Positions 25,458-31,376 of a DNA stretch of 31,376 bases are shown here, in pieces (positions within the stretch are counted from its first letter, which is position 1; each line of letters starts with the position of its first letter). A program made the position numbers and the translations under genes. The notes below the pieces were generated by a model. That model had not been told where the DNA came from and did no database searches. It saw only the letters and a program-made list of their open reading frames with translations. The stretch lies in assembly GCA_037447215.1 (NCBI GenBank), contig JBBIHB010000039.1, positions 1 through 31,376 on the forward strand, given 5' to 3'. The stretch is from UBA1413 sp037447215. GTDB lineage: Bacteria; Bacteroidota; Bacteroidia; Bacteroidales; Prolixibacteraceae.

Positions 25458-28400
25458 CTATTTGAGTTTATTGACCTTGACCAATGCATAATACATCAAC
25501 GGTATAAAATATAAACTTACCAGGGTGCCAAATCCAATTCCACCAATGATTGCCAGTGAAAGGGGACGTTGCAATTCTGCGCCCATGCCTCCCTGGAACA
25601 AAAACGGCGAAATGGCCAGCATAGTGGTAATACTGGTCATCAGGATGGGCTTTAGGCGCCGGCGGCCTGCTACCACAATGGCCCGCAATACCGGCGTACC
25701 AGAGAGTACCATTCGGTTTACCGTGTCGATTTTCAGGATAGAATCGTTGATCACGATACCTGCCATTACAATAATCCCTATGGCCGACATCAGGTTAATG
25801 CCCGCCCCGAACAATTTCAGCAGTAACAATACCCCGAAAAGGTCGAGCGGAACCTCAATGAGCACGATCAAAGGAAGCAGGAACGATTCGAATTGCGCTG
25901 CCAGGATGAAATAAAGCAGCATCAGGCTTATGGCAATGATGATCAGCATTTCGCGCAATAATTTCCGTGAGGCGATTGATGCCCCGCCAAAGCTGAGGCT
26001 TAACCCATTACTGCGATCCTTTACCATTTCCAAATTACTGACGGCTGCCATCGCGCCCGATACTTGTCGGGCAGGTAAATCAAGGTCAACCCCGAAATAT
26101 TCATTGTCGCGGTCGGCAGTAATGGTTTTCAGGTCGGTGGAGTGGCTCACGGTTACCAGGCCCGACAGCGGTATTTGCTCGCCTTCGGTATTTCGAACGG
26201 TAAGGTTTTGTACCACATCGAAAACCGACCGGTAGGATTGGCCCACCTTAACCGGGATAAGCATATCGCTGCCGGTGATGGTGAAAACGGTGTTGCTGTT
26301 GAATGCGCTTCGTATTTCGGAGGATAATTGCGCCGGATTAACCTTATAAAGCATCAGCCTTTCGGGGTGGGTTTGCAGCATGACCAGGTTGCGGCTGATT
26401 AACCGCGAGCTTACCTGGCCGGGGAAATTGGCTTCCATAGCCTGTTGTATGGTTTCCAACCGGCGCATATAATGGTCGTCGCCGGGACGTTGCGATGCAA
26501 ACCTGGCCACCAGTGGAACTTCCTCTTTGCCAAATGCCAGGTTAAGAAGATTGTCGGCATCGGAAAAGGCAAATCCTGCCGCAGGATATTGATGCATAAT
26601 TTTATCAGTTAATTGCCTGATAGCGAGGTCAAGGTCATCGGGGGTGCCCATGCGGATGTTCACCCTGGTTTTCGGCAGTGCCCGATGCTTCGGATACACT
26701 CAGTAGGTATTGCTGACGGCCTGCCTCCTCAACGGCATAAACAGGGGAAGGGTGGAGCGTTTCCAAAAGGCTGGCTACCCTGCGGTTATTTTCAGTAAGG
26801 GTTACCGGTTCGTTCCAGTCGATATCGAGTACGGTTTCGGAGTGGCTGATAGCCGGAAACCGTGAAAAAGGCATGGAATACCACAATACAACCGACGCCC
26901 CCAGAGAAAGAGCAACAATTACCCATACGGCAGCCTGGTGGCGCAATACCCACTTCAGCCCTTTTTCATACACATGAAAGTACCAATTGTCGCTACCCTG
27001 GCCTAAAGCTGCATGGGTTTTGGCTACCCCAGACTGTTTGCTATTATAAATAAGCCGGTAGAGCATAGGCAAAAGGGTAATGGCCACGGCCAGCGAAACT
27101 GCCAGACCGATAGCCACCGCCATAGCCTGGTCGAAAAAGAGGGCGCCTGCCATGCCCTGCATAAAGATGAGCGGTACGAATACCGCGCAGGTGGTCAGCA
27201 CCGAACTGATAAGCGGGCGGATAACCTCATTGGCGCCGTTTACGCACGAGTCGGCCAGCGAATCGCCAAGTTGCCGGTACTGGGTAATGTTGTCGATAAC
27301 AATAATAGAATTGTCAACCATCATGCCTATGCCAAGCACCAACCCCGACAGCGATATGATATTGATAGTGAGCCCGGACAGGTAGAATATCAGCAGTGAA
27401 ATAACCAGCGAAACCGGAATGCTGATGCCAATGAGCCAGGGCGCCCTTCGTTCACGTAGAATAACAAACATGGCCAGGAAGGCAAGCATTCCGCCAATTA
27501 TAAGGCTTTGCCCCAGGTTGCTGATAGAGTATTTGAGCAGTTGGGTCTGGTCGCGGGTAATATGGAATTCTACTTCGGGATAGTCGTGGCGGAAATGACC
27601 AATCATGGTTTGCAGTTCATTTTCGAGGGTTGCCATACGGGCATTGGCCTGCTTTATAATGGCGAGGCTTATAGCTGGCTGCCCGTTTAACCGGACGTTC
27701 CCGGTTGGGGTTTCGGGGAGTTGTTCTATGGTTGTTACTTCGCCCAGGGTAACAATACGCCCGCTGAGGTTGAGGGGGGTGTTGCGCACATCGTCGAGGT
27801 TGCGCAGGCGCGTGTTGAAACGCACATTGTACTGGTACTGCCCATCGCGGATAAGCAGGTTGCCCAGTTCGGCATTGTTTTCGTGCAAAGCCCTTTCGAT
27901 AAGTTGCAGCGACAAAGCACCCGATGCCATAAGTTCGGGTTTGGGCGTAATGCGTATTTCGGGATAGGCCATTCCGCTCATATCAATCAGCGCTACTTCG
28001 GGGAGTTGCTCAAGCCGCTTACGGATTACCTGTCCGGCAAAATTGCTCAGTTCCAGAAAGCGGCGACTTTTTTCATCCGATATATTTTGTGTGTTATCAG
28101 CAATATTACCATTGGCAGTAGCTGTTACCAACAGGTAAAACACGGGCAGGTCGGAAGCGCTGGCGCGTACCACTTCGGGGCGCGGAATGCTGCGGGGCAG
28201 GTAGTTCATAGCCTTGTCAACCTTTTCGTTTACTTCTACCGATGCCAGGTTAACCGGGGTGCCGTGGCGGAAACGCAGTTCCACATAAGCTGAGCCATCA
28301 TGGGCTTCACTTCTCATTTCTTCTACCCGTGGAACCTCTTTCAGGGTGGCGCGCAAGGGTTTTACCACGCTGTTTTCTAACTGGCGGGCGGGCATTTCGG

Positions 28401-28548
28401 GGGCATTTACCCTAACAGTAATAACCGGAATGTCGATATCGGGCATTAATGATACCGGAAGGCTGGTTGTAGTAACCAAACCAAGAAGGGCCAGCGCCAG
28501 AAAAACCATGCCGACCGCAATCGGGCGTTCAATCAGAAACCTGACCAT
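25458..28548 (-). pseudogene. RND efflux permease split by a +1 frameshift (first of tandem pair)
   Basis: Two overlapping frames encode one RND permease of about 1030 residues. The 5' part (28548 to about 26680) begins MVRFLIERPIAVGMVFLALA and contains TM1, the first porter half and TM2-6 with GIGMMVDNSIIVIDN. The 3' part (about 26680 to 25458) supplies the second porter half and TM8-12 (LYFILAAQFESFLLPLIV, GIVINDSILKID). The frame must move by +1 in about 26660-26690, near CCGAAAACC; removing one base, for example from the A4 run, restores a single frame (...SVSEASGT into KTRVNIRMGTPDDLDL). No other lesion is seen, so the damage is recent or a sequencing error. Composition is G+C-richer than the genes upstream. 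An adaptor and outer-membrane channel are absent from the window. Confidence 0.85.
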
Positions 28549-28586
28549 CTGATATTTTTATTGGTTGTGGCTAAGATAATAATAAA

Positions 28587-29153
28587 TCAGTCTGATGAGT
28601 TATGAATCAGACGTGTTAATATAAAATTTGAAAGCAGTCTTCTATTTGTAGCAGGTCTGAAGCAAATTGCGCGATTTAGGATTGTATCATATTTGATAAA
28701 TATTGGAGAAGAGTTTAACAAATCTATATTTTCAAATGAAGTGTTATAATAATTATATCTGTTTAGATGTTTCTCTCTAAGTAACTTAAACAATCTTGGA
28801 TTTTGAAAATCACTGAAAACAATAATTTTTTTTATTTCATATGGGCTTAAAGTACATAGAATGGAGAAAACACTATCAATACATTCCGAGCAATGGTTTT
28901 CTGATATCCAAAATGTTATCATTATGGAATCGAAAATACATTCCTTTACAAAATCATCGCTTATTAGATATATATCAGAAATACAATTGTTTAATTCTAT
29001 ATATTGTTCGTAAAATTCATTTAAGGTTTGTTCTGTTTCAATGCAATTATCTGAATTATTTGGAAATAATTCATAATTGAATAATGATACGTTAATAATT
29101 ATTGTCAAGCAAAGTATCAATGTTAATTGTAAAAATTTCTTCCAAGAATTCAT
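28587..29153 (-). CDS. Membrane-anchored CxxC protein, thioredoxin-like (hypothetical)
   Basis: A 188-residue protein with an N-terminal hydrophobic segment (about residues 8-26), so it is anchored or exported, and a short central motif ITFWISENHCSECIDSV in which Cys88 and Cys91 form a CxxC preceded by a beta-strand, the position of the active site in thioredoxin-fold proteins. A later strand (KKIIVFSDF) and PIFIKYDT near the C-terminus fit the same fold. Similar small proteins occur beside 6-bladed beta-propeller genes in Bacteroidota. It begins 6 bp downstream of the propeller gene, so they form an operon. The gene is very A/T-rich (15 G+C of 60 in 28741-28800, against 32 of 60 in RND 28381-28440), which suggests foreign origin. 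Function is unknown; a redox partner for the Cys-rich peptide is an inference. Confidence 0.7.
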   Translation of the reverse strand: MNSWKKFLQLTLILCLTIIINVSLFNYELFPNNSDNCIETEQTLNEFYEQYIELNNCISDIYLISDDFVKECIFDSIMITFWISENHCSECIDSVFSILCTLSPYEIKKIIVFSDFQNPRLFKLLREKHLNRYNYYNTSFENIDLLNSSPIFIKYDTILNRAICFRPATNRRLLSNFILTRLIHNSSD

Positions 29154-29159
29154 ATTGAA

Positions 29160-30308
29160 TCATTTATCACCATTGTACGAAAGAAAAATGATTAAAGGGT
29201 TATCTTCATCATTTACCTGGTTGGCTATTTTTAATAGAGCCTCATAATTTTTACCCAACTTTGCCTTTAAGGTTGGTGGTATTTGTTTAATTTTTTGTTT
29301 TAATACAAAGGGTTCTGCAACCATAATCAGGTAATCTTTATAAGTCCATACTGGCAGAAAATCGGAAATAGGGTCGCTCAGGATGGCGCTGTGGTTTATT
29401 TTGTAGTGCGCCCCCGTTTTTTTACTGATTATTTGTGTGTGTTTTAAGTTGCCTTTAAAATACGTAATGGCATAGTAGCTGTCGAATTCATTGAAATTGC
29501 CTAAATCGCACTTCTTGTTCTTGTTTTGCCAATCTATAAAATCGTATGGTCTCCCGCTGAATTTATGCAGATCTGCCTGTTGAATGGTTCCGGAATTAAA
29601 GGTGATATTTATATAAGGTGCCGGATTGTCTCCTGGCCCCATTTTATAGATGTTGTTGTCGAAATCGCGCGTAATAAACTGATTACCCCGGTATTGCGGA
29701 TACTGACAATGATTCATCAGGTAAATGCCATTGATCGACGGGTCAAAATTCAAAAAGCCACGCGATGTGTTTTTTTTTAAATCTGATAAATAAACAGAAA
29801 AATTTTTCCCATTTTGTTGCCTGAAATTCGAACTGAAAATAAATAAATCGGGCTTGTACCATGTAAAATGAGCAATATATGAAAGCCCTGTTTTTTGGGA
29901 GGAAATAAACTTACCGTTATTATTGTAAAAGAACACTTCCTCTTTTACATTATCGAGCATGGCAACTTGTCCTCCATTCGGATGTACCGAAAAATCGGTA
30001 GGAAGGACCATTTCTCCCGGTCCATTGCCTATTTTTCCTATACTGCCAATGTATTCGCCTGTAATCCTGAAAAGCAACACGTTTTTTCGGGTAAAAGTAT
30101 AAATGGTATCGTTTTTAACCTGAAGTTTTAAAATTGTTCCAATCAGGTTATCCGGGGTTGTTTCTAAGGGTATAACCCTGTCAATAGTAAAAAGGTCGCC
30201 AACCAGGTTCACTGGTTTTTGGTCAGTATCTAAATGAATTCTTTTGGGATTTTCTGCTGATGAGGTTAGTGAAATCAAAAAAAATAAAATAAAAAATAGA
30301 AAAATCAT
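29160..30308 (-). CDS. 6-bladed beta-propeller protein, exported
   Basis: A 382-residue protein if the ATG at 30308 is used, giving a strongly hydrophobic signal peptide (MIFLFFILFFLISLTSSA). A longer frame starting at a TTG (30368) would begin inside a hairpin and is rejected. The body shows the NHL/BF3164-like propeller pattern: IPLETTPDNLIGTILKLQVKN, the GKIGNGPGEM turn near residue 95, and repeated strands such as VAMLDNVKEEVFFYNNNGKFI. Such proteins are common, mostly uncharacterised Bacteroidota periplasmic or surface proteins that occur near small peptide genes. No lipobox is evident, so it may be periplasmic. It is followed after 6 bp by the CxxC protein and preceded by the peptide gene, with a hairpin between. 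Confidence 0.8.
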   Translation of the reverse strand: MIFLFFILFFLISLTSSAENPKRIHLDTDQKPVNLVGDLFTIDRVIPLETTPDNLIGTILKLQVKNDTIYTFTRKNVLLFRITGEYIGSIGKIGNGPGEMVLPTDFSVHPNGGQVAMLDNVKEEVFFYNNNGKFISSQKTGLSYIAHFTWYKPDLFIFSSNFRQQNGKNFSVYLSDLKKNTSRGFLNFDPSINGIYLMNHCQYPQYRGNQFITRDFDNNIYKMGPGDNPAPYINITFNSGTIQQADLHKFSGRPYDFIDWQNKNKKCDLGNFNEFDSYYAITYFKGNLKHTQIISKKTGAHYKINHSAILSDPISDFLPVWTYKDYLIMVAEPFVLKQKIKQIPPTLKAKLGKNYEALLKIANQVNDEDNPLIIFLSYNGDK

Positions 30309-30342
30309 AGCATTAGTTTTTATAGATTCTAAAACAAAATGT

Positions 30343-30370
30343 AATTGAGGCACAAGATTGTGCCTCAATT
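30343..30370 (-). terminator. Terminator-like hairpin between peptide and propeller genes
   Basis: A perfect 13-bp inverted repeat AATTGAGGCACAA / TTGTGCCTCAATT separated by GA, starting 23 bp after the peptide stop. On the minus strand it is followed by ACATTTTGTTTT, T-rich but not a clean run. It may act as a partial terminator or a 3'-stabilising stem, so that the peptide is made in excess of the propeller. Confidence 0.55.
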
Positions 30371-30393
30371 ATTAAATATATTCATTGCGGATG

Positions 30394-30597
30394 TTATGGG
30401 CAATTTGTCCCATTTGGAACACATGCCGTAGTTCCATTTGTGCAGCACCATCCACCATGATAGTGACTATAATAAGGATCATAGTATATTGGTTTGATAT
30501 AGGCTTTTGCTTCGTATGTCAATTCAATAAAAGCAAGAAATCCAATAAAAAGTATGCATGTTAATGCAATGGCATATAAAATTTTATTCTTTTTCAT
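30394..30597 (-). CDS. Small exported Cys-rich peptide (NVEALA-like by context)
   Basis: A 67-residue peptide with the ATG at 30597. A longer frame from 30636 adds 13 residues that spoil the basic-then-hydrophobic leader, so the shorter start is preferred. It begins MKKNKILYAIALTCILFIGF (a leader or anchor), then ELTYEAKAYIKPIYYDPYYS, and ends in a cysteine-rich tail WCCTNGTTACVPNGTNCP with four cysteines. Bacteroidota carry many small exported peptides of this layout (the NVEALA group) next to 6-bladed propeller genes. The hallmark NVEALA motif is not present; only a loose TYEAKA occupies its position. It may be processed and disulfide-linked outside the cytoplasm. Too short for confident family assignment, but leader, Cys tail, hairpin and neighbours make a real gene likely. 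Confidence 0.65.
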   Translation of the reverse strand: MKKNKILYAIALTCILFIGFLAFIELTYEAKAYIKPIYYDPYYSHYHGGWCCTNGTTACVPNGTNCP

Positions 30598-30687
30598 AAT
30601 TCGAATTGTTAAATAAATTACTAAATGGCTTAACACAATAGCCCCACAAAATCCCTTTGCAGCAGCCGCTTTTTTGATTATTCCGTT

Positions 30688-30695
30688 TATCTTTG
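30688..30695 (+). promoter_or_regulatory. Candidate -7 element of a possible small RNA
   Basis: TATCTTTG fits TAnnTTTG. No coding gene follows on this strand; a strong hairpin with T-run ends the unit about 90 bp later. A TTTG at 30656-30659 is 28 bp upstream, longer than usual. Confidence 0.4.
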
Positions 30696-30701
30696 CATAG
30701 G

Positions 30702-30793
30702 CGTTCCTCCGGTTAGGTTAATACTGGCCAGGGGCAATACCGGGGCGGCATACGGCAATTCTTTAAGCGGAAAAGGTATGCCGCCCGCTTTTT
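30702..30793 (+). ncRNA. Candidate small structured RNA
   Basis: A gene-free interval with a -7 element at 30688-30695 and a terminator at 30743-30793. Within it CCGGT (30709-30713) can pair with ACCGG (30739-30743), giving a second stem before the terminator stem. It is G+C-richer than the surrounding A/T-rich cassette, as structured RNAs in A/T-rich DNA often are. It does not show the conserved loop of SRP RNA or the features of tmRNA. A 74-codon frame on the opposite strand is unconvincing. Divergent from the peptide gene. Confidence 0.35.
30743..30793 (+). terminator. Strong rho-independent terminator
   Basis: An 11-bp perfect stem GGGCGGCATAC (30743-30753) / GTATGCCGCCC (30776-30786) with a 22-nt loop, followed by GCTTTTTG and another T4. 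Confidence 0.7.
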
Positions 30794-30799
30794 GCCTTT

Positions 30800-31065
30800 T
30801 AGCATTTGTTTGTGTAATATCTTTGTGGCTGTTATTTGTGTGAGCAATGTTCACTTGGCAGGCTTTACCGATCCTTGCGATTCTTTGGTATGGTACATTT
30901 TCCAATAGCATAGTTTCATTCTGGTTTTCAGCATCCCGGGAGTTGGCCGCCGGGGGAGCATTTGTTATTTAACTTTTCAAATGTAAAAAATAATTGGATT
31001 GGCCGATCTGTTTTTTTTTTTTGAATTATTTAACATTTTTTAAGTTTTTGTTCCGAAAGTATCTA
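30800..31065. other. Intergenic stretch without a recognised gene
   Basis: Contains another TATCTTTG (30818-30825, plus strand) not followed by a gene, a 12-T homopolymer (31011-31022) and short palindromes such as TCCCGGGA near 30937. I see no coding region that resembles a known protein. Confidence 0.5.
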
Positions 31066-31104
31066 TTGACCAGGTGATCAGCCAGCTGGCAGACACCAGG
31101 TCAA
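31066..31104. repeat. Imperfect palindrome at the edge of the RND fragment
   Basis: Arms TTGACCAGGTG (31066-31076) and CACCAGGTCAA (31094-31104) pair with one mismatch around a central perfect GCCAGCTGGC (31081-31090). It directly abuts and slightly overlaps the point where homology to the RND gene ends, so it may be a remnant end of a mobile element or a recombination scar. Confidence 0.5.
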
Positions 31105-31376
31105 CCATTGCAGAGGTTAACGGGCGTGCCGTGGCTGAAACGCAACTCCACCCATGCCGTGCCGTCGTGTGCTTCGCTTTTCATTTCCTCAAACCGGGCA
31201 ACCTCTTTCAGGGTGGCGCGCAATGGTTTTACCACTCTGTTTTCCAATTGGCGGGCGGGCATTTCGGGGGCGTTTACCCTAACAGTAATAACCGGTATAT
31301 CGATATCGGGCATTAACGATACCGGCAGGCTGGTGGTGGTAACCAGTCCAAGCAGGGCCAGCGCCAGAAAAACCAT
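31101..31376 (-). pseudogene. Truncated second copy of the RND permease 5' end (runs off window)
   Basis: Read on the minus strand from the window edge, this encodes 88 residues that align with residues 14-101 of the RND gene starting at 28548, with 7 differences (81 of 88 identical) and identity over the first 46. Homology stops after HGTPVNL (about 31115); the frame then reads CNG and ends at a TGA. The nucleotide copies correspond to 28248-28509 and about 31115-31376. The codon starting here corresponds to Met14 of the full copy, so the true start lies beyond the window. It is a 5' fragment of an RND gene without porter or pump domains and cannot function alone. Confidence 0.85.

Noticed and set aside
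24977..25489. A 170-codon minus-strand frame with repeated SRRDxMFI units of 18 residues
   Set aside because: The frame is open only because the palindromic array has a 54-bp period. Paired stem substitutions change the residues while keeping the hairpin, and no start signal or family resemblance is seen.
26635..26699. Programmed ribosomal frameshift in the RND gene
   Set aside because: The shift needed is +1 and no known +1 signal is visible, and RND permeases are not known to use frameshifting. A mutation or sequencing error is simpler.
30309..30368. Longer start for the propeller protein at a TTG codon
   Set aside because: It would start within the hairpin after the peptide gene and place 20 residues before the signal peptide. 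The ATG at 30308 gives a normal signal sequence.
30687..30911. A 74-codon minus-strand frame
   Set aside because: It covers the terminator stem and candidate RNA on the other strand, has no signal peptide or recognisable motif, and its composition looks non-coding.
31006..31022. 12-T run as a terminator
   Set aside because: No stem of useful length directly precedes it on the plus strand, so it is treated as a homopolymer only.

Overview
The window reads as a chromosomal segment of a Bacteroidota bacterium, probably a free-living Bacteroidales-like lineage, although the order is uncertain. The support is: many TAnnTTTG -7 elements upstream of genes instead of E. coli-type -10 boxes; the remains of a type IX secretion (T9SS) C-terminal sorting domain; a SPOR-protein/clpS/nfeD/floA operon; a FeoA-FeoB fusion; and a threonine operon in which a phosphoglycerate-mutase-like gene sits where thrB would be.

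Layout. 1-2911 (minus): a carboxy(nor)spermidine dehydrogenase-type saccharopine dehydrogenase and a sodium:solute symporter. 3037-5151 (plus): an oligopeptidase B-like lipoprotein peptidase, divergent from the symporter. 5347-6565: a heavily decayed GLUG-repeat, T9SS-sorted surface protein. 6596-7609 (minus): a phosphotriesterase-family lipoprotein. 7677-10909 (minus): an operon of SPOR/TPR protein, clpS, nfeD-like and floA, closed by a clear terminator. 11077-12581 (plus): bcp-recA. 12795-17762 (plus): the threonine operon thrA - apgM-like (probable homoserine kinase) - thrC, followed by a possible short independent RNA. 17994-20674 (minus): feoAB plus a small Cys-rich FeoB partner. 20816-21565 (plus): an unknown conserved-looking protein, then tRNA-Arg(ACG) with a textbook Bacteroidota promoter and a terminator. 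21826-28548 (minus): two tandem RND efflux permeases, the upstream one broken by a +1 frameshift, separated by an array of seven palindromic repeats. 28587-30597 (minus): a small accessory cassette made of a tiny Cys-rich exported peptide, a 6-bladed beta-propeller protein and a membrane-anchored CxxC (thioredoxin-like) protein. 30600-31376: a candidate small RNA, an imperfect palindrome, and a second, truncated copy of the 5' end of the RND gene that runs off the window.

How the parts fit. The first 21.8 kb is mostly core metabolism and housekeeping (polyamine, threonine and iron pathways, DNA repair, peroxide defence, membrane microdomains). From 21.8 kb onward it is accessory: a damaged efflux locus with no adaptor or outer-membrane partner in view, and an AT-rich cassette sandwiched between two copies of the same RND 5' end, which suggests insertion or rearrangement. 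The most interesting items are the peptide/propeller/thiol cassette with its internal terminator-like hairpin, the palindromic array with a strict 54-bp period and compensatory stem changes, and two stand-alone promoter-plus-terminator units that may be small RNAs.
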